Source: Glaciecola siphonariae
GTDB lineage: Bacteria > Pseudomonadota > Gammaproteobacteria > Enterobacterales > Alteromonadaceae
Length of the DNA: 64,000 nt
Direction: 5' to 3'
Assembly (NCBI RefSeq): GCF_042652645.1
Contig: NZ_JBHSGU010000002.1
Span: 868,001 to 932,000, forward strand
Shown here: in pieces, positions 17,138 to 25,492 of the stretch
Layout of the letters: every line of letters starts with the position of its first letter
Position numbering within the stretch: the first letter of the stretch is position 1
Program-made: the position numbers and the translations under genes
The notes under the pieces: model-generated
Databases searched by the model: none
Seen by the model: the letters and a program-made list of their open reading frames with translations, nothing else
What the model was told of the DNA's origin: nothing

Positions 17138-19747
17138 TTATAATTGACGCTGAACTTCAACAATCTCAAATACTTCGATTTGGTCGCCTACTTTCACATC
17201 GTTATAGTTTTTCACGCCAATCCCGCACTCAATGCCTTTTTTCACATCTTGTACGTCATCTTTAAAGCGGCGCAGAGATTCTAGCTCGCCTTCGTAAATA
17301 ACAACATTATCTCGCAGTACGCGAATAGGATTGCTGCGCTTAATCACGCCCTCTGTCACCATACATCCGGCAATTGCACCAATCTTAGGTGACTTAAACA
17401 CGTCACGTACTTCAGCTAAACCAATAATTTCCTGTTTAAACTCTGGCGCAAGCATACCGCTCATTGCCTGTTTAACTTCATCAATTAGTTCATAAATAAT
17501 GCTGTAGTAACGAAGGTCAATTTCTTCTGCTTCGACCATCTTACGCGCGGTAGCGTCTGCACGAACGTTAAAGCCAACAATGATAGCGTTCGATGCGGCT
17601 GCAAGCGAGGCATCCGTTTCAGTAATACCGCCAACTCCGGTTCCAATAATATTCACTTTTACTTCGTCGGTAGACAGCTTCGTTAAGCTTTCAGATATCG
17701 CTTCAATCGAACCTTGTACATCCGCTTTCAATACAACGTTAAGGTCTGAGACATCGCCGCTTTCCATGTTAGCAAACATATTCTCAAGCTTAGCTTTTTG
17801 CTGTTTCGCCAGTTTCAACTCACGCTGTTTAGTGTGACGTTTGGCAGCTACTTCGCGCGCTTTTCGCTCGTCTGCGACAACTAGGGCATCTTCGCCAGCA
17901 ATGGGTACGCCAGATAAACCAAGTACCTCTACTGGGGTTGACGGACCAGCCACTTTTATATCGGTGCCGTTTTCATCGCGCATCGCACGGATTCTTCCAT
18001 ACTCTTCGCCGCACAAAAATATATCGCCTGGTTTAAGTTCACCTTCTTGCACCAATACAGATGCCACCGGACCACGGCCCTTATCAAGACGCGATTCAAT
18101 CACAATCCCGCGAGCAGGACCGCTTGCTGCTGCTTTAAGGTCAAGTACTTCCGCCTGTAGGCTGATTGCTTCTAGCAATTCTTCAACACCCAAACCGGTT
18201 TTAGCCGATACATTAACAAACTGATGATCACCACCCCACTCTTCTGAAATAACTTCAATCTGAGACAGTTCAGTTTTTACTCGGTCAGGGTCAGCCGATT
18301 CTTTATCCATTTTATTAACAGCTACAATAAGAGGAACACCGGCTGCCTTTGCATGCTGCACGGCCTCTTTAGTTTGTGGCATAACGCCATCGTCTGCGGC
18401 CACTACCAAGATAACGATATCGGTTGCGGTTGCACCACGTGCACGCATTGCTGTAAATGCGGCGTGTCCGGGTGTATCTAAAAACGCAATACGACCGTTG
18501 TCAGTTTCAACGCTATATGCACCGATATGCTGGGTAATACCACCAGCCTCACCGTCAGCCACTTTGGCTCGGCGAATATAATCGAGTAATGACGTTTTAC
18601 CGTGGTCAACGTGTCCCATAATGGTCACAACAGGTGCACGAGTGACCTTTTCGCTGTCTGAATTATTGGCAACCAATTCGTCTTCTAGCGCATTTTCGTT
18701 AACAATCTCGTACTTATGATTCATTTCCTCAATCACTAGGATTGCGGTCTCTTGGTCGAGCACTTGATTGATAGTAGCCATCTCACCCATTTTCATCATG
18801 GTTTTGATAACCTCAGTGCCCTTCACTGCCATTCGGCTCGCTAGCTCACCTACACTTATTGTTTCGCCTAATTTTACCACTCTCTCCACCGGAGTTACGG
18901 GCTTTGTAAAGCCCTGTTTTAAATGTTCGCCTGCATTTTTCTTCGATTTTTTGCGACGACGGCTGCCGCGCTCAACCTGCATATCTTCTTCATCTTCCGC
19001 TTCTTGTGCGTAGCGATTAGAATGCAAATGCACTTCTTTGGCTTCTTCTTTTTTGCGCTGCTCCTCTTCTTCTTTCCAGCGGCGCTCATTTTCTAATGCA
19101 AGCTTACGTGCTTCGTCAGCGGCTTTCTTCGCGTCTTCTTCAAGCTTGCGCTGCACTTCTTCTTCTTGCTGCTTTTTCAAACGCTCTTCTTCAGCGCGGC
19201 TTTCTTCAAGCGCCTTTTTCTCTTCGTCTGTTAGTTTAGACTCAGAGGCCTTGCGCTCTTCCGCTTCTTTCTTCGCTTTTTCTGCGCGAGCCTGACGTTC
19301 CGCTTCTTGCGCACGGCGCGCTTCTTCAGCCTTCTTCTGTTTCTCTAATGCTGCTTTTTTGGCTTCTTCTTGCGCCTTTTGTTCAGCTTCTCGCTTCACG
19401 CGGGCTTCTTCGTCGCGACGCTGCGCTTCTTCTTCGGCAAGACGCTTCTCTTCTATATCACTGCGCTTGACGTAGGTACGCTTTTTCCGCACTTCTACTT
19501 TTACCGCTCGCGACTTACCTAAATTCAAGGTGCTGGTCGTTTTACGCTGTAGCGTCATTTTCTTTGGCGCTTGTGCACCAGCACCGCCATGTTGTTTACT
19601 TAAGTGATCGAGCAGCTTTTGTTTTTCTTCTTCTGTCACGTTATCGGTTGCGGTTTTTACTACGCCCGAATCTTTAAACTGCTGCACTAAACGGTCAACC
19701 GAGGTTCCAATATCACTCGCTAACTTTTCGATGGATACTTCTGCCAT
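17138..19747 (-). CDS. infB: Translation initiation factor IF-2
   Basis: An 869-residue IF-2 of the long gammaproteobacterial type. Residues about 1-50 form the IF2 N-terminal domain, followed by a highly charged Glu/Lys/Arg/Ala-rich coiled segment (about 95-245), a second N-domain, then the GTPase core with the P-loop GHVDHGKTS at about 376-384, DTPGHAAF and NKMDKES, and C-terminal domains that bind the formyl-Met-tRNA. It recruits initiator tRNA to the 30S subunit. Located 23 bases after nusA. Confidence 0.98.
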   Translation of the reverse strand: MAEVSIEKLASDIGTSVDRLVQQFKDSGVVKTATDNVTEEEKQKLLDHLSKQHGGAGAQAPKKMTLQRKTTSTLNLGKSRAVKVEVRKKRTYVKRSDIEEKRLAEEEAQRRDEEARVKREAEQKAQEEAKKAALEKQKKAEEARRAQEAERQARAEKAKKEAEERKASESKLTDEEKKALEESRAEEERLKKQQEEEVQRKLEEDAKKAADEARKLALENERRWKEEEEQRKKEEAKEVHLHSNRYAQEAEDEEDMQVERGSRRRKKSKKNAGEHLKQGFTKPVTPVERVVKLGETISVGELASRMAVKGTEVIKTMMKMGEMATINQVLDQETAILVIEEMNHKYEIVNENALEDELVANNSDSEKVTRAPVVTIMGHVDHGKTSLLDYIRRAKVADGEAGGITQHIGAYSVETDNGRIAFLDTPGHAAFTAMRARGATATDIVILVVAADDGVMPQTKEAVQHAKAAGVPLIVAVNKMDKESADPDRVKTELSQIEVISEEWGGDHQFVNVSAKTGLGVEELLEAISLQAEVLDLKAAASGPARGIVIESRLDKGRGPVASVLVQEGELKPGDIFLCGEEYGRIRAMRDENGTDIKVAGPSTPVEVLGLSGVPIAGEDALVVADERKAREVAAKRHTKQRELKLAKQQKAKLENMFANMESGDVSDLNVVLKADVQGSIEAISESLTKLSTDEVKVNIIGTGVGGITETDASLAAASNAIIVGFNVRADATARKMVEAEEIDLRYYSIIYELIDEVKQAMSGMLAPEFKQEIIGLAEVRDVFKSPKIGAIAGCMVTEGVIKRSNPIRVLRDNVVIYEGELESLRRFKDDVQDVKKGIECGIGVKNYNDVKVGDQIEVFEIVEVQRQL

Positions 19748-19770
19748 AGTGTTACTTACTCCCCTTGACC

Positions 19771-21264
19771 CTATTCTTCGTTAAACCAAACGATGTTGCG
19801 TGCCGCCATAATTAATGCGCCGGCTTGCTCTTCACTTAGTTCCTCAATGTCGCTGATTTCGTCGGTACCTTGCTCTGCCAAGGACTCCAAATCAGTGATG
19901 CCACGACTTGCTAGGATATATGCAACATGTCTGTCCAATCCTTCAAGGTCTAGTAGCTCTTGTTTCGGCTCTGCGGCCTCTAGCGATTCTTCATTCGCTA
20001 AGGCTTGCGTAGTTAACGCTGCTTTTGCACGACCGCGTAATTCCTCAACAATATCCTCATCTAAACCATCAATCTCTAAAAGTTCAGACGCGGGCACGTA
20101 GGCCACTTCTTCTATCGTTGTAAAGCCTTCTTCTACCAATACAAGTGCAAAGTCTTCGTCTATTTCTAGATATTTGGTAAACAAGGCCAGTACTTTTTCG
20201 TTTTCCGCTTGGTGCTTATTATTCATGTCCTCGATGGTCATGACATTAAGCTCCCACTCGGTTAGCTGGCCGGCTAATCGAACGTTCTGTCCGTTACGGC
20301 CAATGGCCTGCGCTAAGTTGTCACTTTCTACAGCAACGTCCATAGTGCGCGAGTCTTCATCTACTATAATTTGGGCCACCTCAGCAGGTGCCATAGCATT
20401 GATAACATACTGAGCTGGGTTTTCATCCCAAAGCACAATATCCACACGCTCGCCGCCAAGCTCACTTGATACCGCTTGAACGCGTGAACCACGCATCCCA
20501 ACGCATGCACCAACTGGGTCTAAACGTTTATCGTTAGTTTTAACCGCAATTTTTGCTCGTGCGCCCGGATCGCGAGCCGCCGCCTTAATTTCTAGCGTTT
20601 CTTCGGCAATTTCTGGCACTTCCAGTCTGAATAATTCAACTAACATGTCTGGGTGGGTGCGGCTAATGAATAGCTGAGCGCCTCGCGCTTCTGGGCGAAT
20701 CACGTACAACAAACCTCTAACACGGTCGCCCGGTCTGAAGGTCTCTCGCGGAAGCATGTCGTCTCTGAAAATAACGCCTTCAGCGTTATTACCTAAATCT
20801 ACAATGACGTTATCACGGTTGACCTTTTTCACCGTTCCGGTAACCAACTCGCCAACTTTATCTTCATATTCGGCAATCATTTGTGCGCGTTCGGCTTCGC
20901 GGACTTTTTGCACAATGACTTGCTTTGCGGTTTGTGTAGTAATACGGTCAAAGGCAATTGAATCAATTTGATCTTCTATATAATCGCCCAATTGAATATC
21001 TGGCTCGTCAACTTGCGCCGCAGAAAAGGTAATTTCCGCATACGGATTTTCTTGCTCTTGATCATCTGCAATCACCAGCCAACGACGGAAGGTATCAAAA
21101 TCGCCCGTCTCACGGTCTATTGCAACGCGTACTTCAATTTCGCCGCTGTTCTTCTTTTTGGTTGCACTGGCGAGAGCAAACTCTAGCGCTTCGAAGATTT
21201 TCTCTCTTGGCACTTGTTTTTCATTTGATACCGCTTCTGCAACTAATAATATTTCTTTGCTCAT
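19771..21264 (-). CDS. nusA: Transcription termination/antitermination protein NusA
   Basis: A 497-residue NusA (E. coli 495). The order is an N-terminal RNA-polymerase-binding domain, an S1 domain (GELVTGTVKKVNRDNVIVDL), two KH domains (VGACVGMRGSRVQAVSSEL; AIGRNGQNVRLAGQLTEW) and two acidic C-terminal repeats (LLEIDGLDEDIVEELR and LLDLEGLDRHVAYILA). It modulates pausing, termination and antitermination. It is 39 bases after rimP in the same operon. Confidence 0.98.
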   Translation of the reverse strand: MSKEILLVAEAVSNEKQVPREKIFEALEFALASATKKKNSGEIEVRVAIDRETGDFDTFRRWLVIADDQEQENPYAEITFSAAQVDEPDIQLGDYIEDQIDSIAFDRITTQTAKQVIVQKVREAERAQMIAEYEDKVGELVTGTVKKVNRDNVIVDLGNNAEGVIFRDDMLPRETFRPGDRVRGLLYVIRPEARGAQLFISRTHPDMLVELFRLEVPEIAEETLEIKAAARDPGARAKIAVKTNDKRLDPVGACVGMRGSRVQAVSSELGGERVDIVLWDENPAQYVINAMAPAEVAQIIVDEDSRTMDVAVESDNLAQAIGRNGQNVRLAGQLTEWELNVMTIEDMNNKHQAENEKVLALFTKYLEIDEDFALVLVEEGFTTIEEVAYVPASELLEIDGLDEDIVEELRGRAKAALTTQALANEESLEAAEPKQELLDLEGLDRHVAYILASRGITDLESLAEQGTDEISDIEELSEEQAGALIMAARNIVWFNEE

Positions 21265-21303
21265 ATTTTCTTATTTGCTTGCCAATCGGCAAACATCCCC
21301 ATA

Positions 21304-21762
21304 TTAATCAAAATTAGGCACTAAATTCGCTTTACTGATATTACTGATAGGCAACACAAAGGACTCACCATCCACATCTATATGGATATGGGTATCGGTA
21401 CTTTGAGTTAGCTTCCCTTTAAAATTACGACGATTGTCTTGCGGTAAGTTAAGCTTTACCGTTATCTCTTCTCCCACTACGCTGGCATAATGACTGGCCT
21501 TAAATAGCGGACGGTCCATACCGGGGGAAGATACTTCTAAGTTGTATTCGGTTGTGATTGGGTCTTCAACATCTAATACCGCGCTGACTTGATGACTAAC
21601 ATTGGCGCAGTCATCAACATCAACACCGTTCTCGCTGTCGATGTAAACCCGCAGGGTCGAATGCTTGCCGGCACGGATAAACTCTACCCCCACCAATTCA
21701 AAGCCCGTAGCCTCGACTGGCGCGTTCAACATGTCAGTTAACTTTTGTTCTAACTGAGACAA
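21304..21762 (-). CDS. rimP: Ribosome maturation factor RimP
   Basis: A 152-residue RimP beginning MSQLEQKLTDMLNAPVEATG and containing the conserved ISTSP-region equivalent DCANVSHQVSAVLDVEDPI and YNLEVSSPGMDRPLF. It assists 30S assembly. It is the first gene of rimP-nusA-infB-rbfA-truB. A promoter and a terminator-like hairpin precede it, so its transcription may be attenuated. Confidence 0.97.
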   Translation of the reverse strand: MSQLEQKLTDMLNAPVEATGFELVGVEFIRAGKHSTLRVYIDSENGVDVDDCANVSHQVSAVLDVEDPITTEYNLEVSSPGMDRPLFKASHYASVVGEEITVKLNLPQDNRRNFKGKLTQSTDTHIHIDVDGESFVLPISNISKANLVPNFD

Positions 21763-21867
21763 TACTCTCTCCGATTAAATAAAATCTTTTCAACACTCGC
21801 ACAAAAAACGCATATAAAAAAAGGGCATATCGCCCAATTCATATTTCAACGCGTAAAGCGCAAAAAC

Positions 21868-21893
21868 AAAAAAGCCCCGGACAAGCGGAGCCT
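21868..21893 (-). terminator. Intrinsic terminator-like hairpin upstream of rimP
   Basis: On the minus strand AGGCTCCG, loop CTTGTC, CGGGGCTT, then a T run. The eight-base stem has two G-U wobbles. It lies about 106-131 bases before the rimP start, downstream of the promoter at 22030-22058. Confidence 0.7.
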
Positions 21894-22023
21894 TATAAGA
21901 ATTCTTTTCACCAAAGCCATGGTGGACACATTTTTAACTATACCTTAGCACTCAAGGGACGCTTAAAAATGCCGCTCGTCTGATAGCCCACTACTCGTTG
22001 AAAACGACCGATGCTCTATCAAT
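21868..22023 (-). ncRNA. Putative rimP-operon leader RNA or small RNA
   Basis: The stretch between the predicted start (about 22023) and the terminator at 21868-21893 is about 156 bases and has no open frame with a ribosome site. It contains a further small hairpin (CACCA...TGGTG on the minus strand). It may be an attenuated leader of the rimP operon or a free-standing small RNA. No known RNA family was recognised. Confidence 0.35.
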
Positions 22024-22029
22024 GGGCGT

Positions 22030-22058
22030 AGTATAACGACTTGATTGATGTTTCGCAA
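22030..22058 (-). promoter_or_regulatory. Strong sigma70 promoter with GC-rich discriminator
   Basis: On the minus strand TTGCGA (22058-22053), a 17-base spacer and TATACT (22035-22030), followed by ACGCCC. A GC-rich discriminator after the -10 box is typical of stringently controlled stable-RNA and translation genes. It lies directly after the end of the chemoreceptor gene and points toward rimP. Confidence 0.65.
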
Positions 22059-22071
22059 ACCTAATTTATCC

Positions 22072-24999
22072 TTATCCTACTTTTGCTAAACGCATTTGCT
22101 GCTTTGCATCCTCAGCTTCAAAGAAGTTCATCAATTCGCTCATGCCGTTGGCCTGACTACCGAGCTCTTCGCTTGCGGCTGCGGCCTCTTCGACCATCGC
22201 CGTGTTTTGTTGGGTCAACATTTGCAGCGACTCAATCGCTCGGTGTATTTCACTAATACCCGTACTTTGCTCTTCTGCTGCGGTTGATATTTCGCTAACA
22301 ATACTGCTAACGTTTTCAACTTGACGAATAATATCTTCCAAGGTTTTACCTGATTCGTTTACCAGCGCCGAGCCGGCCTCTACTTTTTTGACACTGTCTT
22401 CAATCAATCGCTTGATTTCCTTCGCAGCGTTAGCGCTTCGTCCGGCGAGGTTTCTTACTTCACTTGCTACAACGGCAAAGCCTTTACCTTGCTCTCCAGC
22501 GCGAGCAGCTTCAACCGCGGCATTAAGCGCAAGTAAATTCGTTTGAAAGGCAATCGAATCAATCACACTAATTATGTCGCCAATACGACCGCTTGCCTGG
22601 TTTATTTCGCCCATTGCGCCAACCGCCTGCTTCACAACATCGCCGCCCACTTGCGCTTGTGCTTTTGCCTCTGATGCTATTTTATTGGCATGACCGGCAT
22701 TTTGAGCGGTGTGCTTAACTGTTGATGTGATTTCATCCATACTCGCAGCGGTTTCTTCTAAATTGCTCGCTTGCTGCTCAGTCCGCGCACTTAAACTACT
22801 GTTGCCAGTGGCAATGTCTTGCGCTCCGGCATTAACAGTGACCGCCGCTAGTTTAATTTCTTTAACCACTTCGTTTAGCTTGTCAACGGTCGCGTTAGTG
22901 TTAGTTTTCAGTGTATTAAAGCGTCCCGGGAACTCAGCACTAATCGTCTGGTTAAGTTTGCCCTGTGATAATGCTTTAAGCACGCTTTCTGTTTCTTCAA
23001 ACACGCCTTCTATCGCTTCAACCGACGTATTGAGTTTGACTTTAATGTCATCAAGCTGCCCTGGGAGCTCGGCATTTACTCGCGCCTCTAGCTGTCCTTT
23101 TGCAACTGCCGCCATAACCGAATCCACTTCACCGAGGGCCACATCAATCGATGTCATGGCAGAGTCTGCCTGCTCAGCAAGCTTGGCATACTCACCCACC
23201 AATTCGCCTTGTGCTCGGTATTTAAAGTCGCCTTTACTCATGGCAAACATTGTGCTTCGAATAGTGGCGATTGCACTCTCAATTGCATCGGCTGAATTGT
23301 TAACACCAGATTTTAGCAAGGCTAGTTCGCCCTTCATGTCAGCACTGATGCGCTGTTCAAACTCGCCCTTAGCAAGTGCATCAACCACTTTATTAGCTTC
23401 TTTAATCGATTCTCCCATGGCTTCAGCAGAGGTATTTACGCCCTGTTTCAACACGAGCAGGTCACCTTTAAAGTCGGATTTCACGCGCCCAGAAAAATCG
23501 CCCGCAGACATTGCAGTTACCACAGCATTCGTTTCTTTAATAGAGGATTCCACATTCTCCAATAAGGTATTGAAGCTTGTAACTGTCTGCCCTACTTCGT
23601 CATCTCTTTCTACTACCACTCGTTCAGAAAAATCTGTGCTCGATGCGATGCTTGCCATCGCCGCCTTCATTTTCTCAACCGGTCGCAGTATTTTGTCGCT
23701 TGTGCGCATGGCAACATAAACAATTGCCGCAAACACCAACACACATATGGTAATAACAAACCAACGCAAACTTGTTACTGCTGCGTATGCTTCACCTTTT
23801 TCTATTTCTGCAAGCATGACCCAATCTAGTGAGCCAAATTTGACGGGGATGTAGCCAGAAAGCACGCTTTCATCTTGATAGTTACGCGTTTCGATTACCC
23901 CTGATTCGCCCTTAAGGCCCAAAGAAACAGACTCTGTATCAACTGCCAATTGGTTTCTAAACGATGCGTCAACGCTATATTGCTCTGGAAACTTATGTGA
24001 GTCTGAGCGCATTAACTTATCGCTCCCTACCAAATATGACTCGCCCGTCTGACCTAAACCTCTACGCTCCGACATTACGGTGGTTATGGCATCTAAGGGC
24101 ATTTGAAAGACAAGTGAACCAATGCGCTCACGTCCATTAAAAATCGGCGAAGCAATAAAGCTTGCAGGTGCCTCATAAGAGGGTGTGTATTGTGCATAAT
24201 CGAGCAACACAAAATCACCGGCGTCGCTCAAATTTAACGATGCTTGAAAGGCTTTTCCGAGTCCACTACTTGCATACGCGCCGTTTAGTAGGTTCGTTGC
24301 GTAGTCGAGTTCTTTGTACACCGAATACACAACACGGCCTTTTGTGTCGACTAGAAATATATCGTAGTAGCCAAAACGTTCTAAAAAGTCTTTGTAGGTT
24401 TGATGCACTAATGAATGAGATGCATCATATTGAACATTTAAGTCTGAACTAAACATTTCATGTTTAGAGCCTAGCGGCGACGGATTCTTTTCAATATATG
24501 CGTGTTGCAGGATTACCGCTTCATTGCTTAGTGCGTTGAGCAAGGCTTGTGTGTTAATCGATGCACCGTCGTTGACCGACTGATATTGAGGTAAAAACTC
24601 ATTGTTATAATAGCGTGCCAGTTCGCTTCTCATTTGCTCGATTTGCGCACTCGACACTTGCCCATCCGTGCCAGCGACCTCAAGCGCAACAGTATCAAAA
24701 CCTGTCACTATATCAGCAAGGTTTGAGGCAAGATTTGGGTCATTCGATGCGGTGATTACCTGACTAACAATGGTTTTGCCATACTCTTGAATCGCCACGA
24801 CCTTATTATATTTTAGCGCCTCTAGATTCTGAGTCACCATGTTTGTTGCCATGTTGCTGGTAAGCCACAGGGCCAAAACACTTATTACGAGCAATGGCAC
24901 GAGCCCTACTATTAAGAGTGTTTTTGTTAAATCCTGCTTCAATGTGTCTTTATTACCGAGAATTTGACTGATATCGAGTGCTTGTATCTTTGCAAACAT
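22072..24999 (-). CDS. Methyl-accepting chemotaxis protein with tandem HAMP domains
   Basis: A 975-residue chemoreceptor. Membrane helix 1 lies near residues 29-50, a large periplasmic Cache-like sensor spans about 55-400, helix 2 is near 405-430, and a canonical HAMP follows. Then come five diverged HAMP-like units, each with a segment such as MSAGDFSGRVKSDFKGDL, LAKGEFEQRISADMKGEL or LSQGKLNQTISAEFPGRF, before the signalling domain. The hairpin tip FQTNLLALNAAVEAARAGEQ is at about residue 830. There is no C-terminal CheR-tethering pentapeptide. It probably relays a periplasmic ligand signal to CheA; no chemotaxis genes adjoin it, and the ligand is unknown. Confidence 0.93.
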   Translation of the reverse strand: MFAKIQALDISQILGNKDTLKQDLTKTLLIVGLVPLLVISVLALWLTSNMATNMVTQNLEALKYNKVVAIQEYGKTIVSQVITASNDPNLASNLADIVTGFDTVALEVAGTDGQVSSAQIEQMRSELARYYNNEFLPQYQSVNDGASINTQALLNALSNEAVILQHAYIEKNPSPLGSKHEMFSSDLNVQYDASHSLVHQTYKDFLERFGYYDIFLVDTKGRVVYSVYKELDYATNLLNGAYASSGLGKAFQASLNLSDAGDFVLLDYAQYTPSYEAPASFIASPIFNGRERIGSLVFQMPLDAITTVMSERRGLGQTGESYLVGSDKLMRSDSHKFPEQYSVDASFRNQLAVDTESVSLGLKGESGVIETRNYQDESVLSGYIPVKFGSLDWVMLAEIEKGEAYAAVTSLRWFVITICVLVFAAIVYVAMRTSDKILRPVEKMKAAMASIASSTDFSERVVVERDDEVGQTVTSFNTLLENVESSIKETNAVVTAMSAGDFSGRVKSDFKGDLLVLKQGVNTSAEAMGESIKEANKVVDALAKGEFEQRISADMKGELALLKSGVNNSADAIESAIATIRSTMFAMSKGDFKYRAQGELVGEYAKLAEQADSAMTSIDVALGEVDSVMAAVAKGQLEARVNAELPGQLDDIKVKLNTSVEAIEGVFEETESVLKALSQGKLNQTISAEFPGRFNTLKTNTNATVDKLNEVVKEIKLAAVTVNAGAQDIATGNSSLSARTEQQASNLEETAASMDEITSTVKHTAQNAGHANKIASEAKAQAQVGGDVVKQAVGAMGEINQASGRIGDIISVIDSIAFQTNLLALNAAVEAARAGEQGKGFAVVASEVRNLAGRSANAAKEIKRLIEDSVKKVEAGSALVNESGKTLEDIIRQVENVSSIVSEISTAAEEQSTGISEIHRAIESLQMLTQQNTAMVEEAAAASEELGSQANGMSELMNFFEAEDAKQQMRLAKVG

Positions 25000-25040
25000 G
25001 GTTGGCGTGCCCGTTTTTAAGGTTTATCTTGGCGCACCAT

Positions 25041-25053
25041 GTAAGTGACTTAC
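25041..25053. promoter_or_regulatory. Perfect dyad upstream of the chemoreceptor
   Basis: GTAAGTGACTTAC: six-base arms around a central G, 42 bases ahead of the receptor start. Candidate operator; protein unknown. Confidence 0.35.
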
Positions 25054-25059
25054 CTACAT

Positions 25060-25123
25060 GATACTCATAACTTAAAATGTGTATCGGTTAAAAGCCGGAT
25101 AAACTTTAAGTGATATGAGTATC
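25060..25123. repeat. Long imperfect inverted repeat
   Basis: Left arm 25060-25076 (GATACTCATAACTTAAA) pairs with right arm 25105-25123 (TTTAAGTGATATGAGTATC), with a two-base bulge and a 28-base loop. There is no T run on the plus strand beyond four bases. It may be a 5'-UTR structure or an operator pair. Confidence 0.55.
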
Positions 25124-25492
25124 TTTTGCGGTTGAGCGGAATATAGCTTGGTGCAGCTAACAAAAAAGCGCTTTAGGAGGATTTATCATAAATATTTAAC
25201 GTGAGTATTTAAGGAAATGAGGGCATGTTGAACCTTGTATTGTGACCATTGAATGTGACGATTATCAAAACGTAAATCATTAAGTCACTAAAAATTGCGC
25301 TCGTAACTGTACTTTTTTATAAATTCCATATAAATTTTCAAAGTATTTGATTACATATTAGCGATGGATGTACTTCTAAAATCTGTAATATTTATAAATA
25401 TTTACTTGAAGACACTGTCCAGTAGCTCGCTTGAGTTAAACAAATATTCGCAACACTAAATGAACAACTGAATATTACGGGGAGCGAGCGCT

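Larger units (their letters stand above)
25000..25492. other. 493-bp intergenic region between divergent chemoreceptor and lipoprotein genes
   Basis: An AT-rich region with no supported gene. The left quarter holds the two inverted repeats listed separately. The rest shows AT-rich tracts, including repeated TATTTATAAATATTTA-like sequence near 25389-25404, that may bend or bind nucleoid proteins. No convincing -35/-10 pair was found for the lipoprotein. Confidence 0.6.

Noticed and set aside
22709..23719. A 336-codon open frame on the plus strand inside the chemoreceptor gene
   Set aside because: It is antisense to a clear chemoreceptor, with Ser/Ala/Leu-rich composition typical of a shadow frame and no ribosome site.
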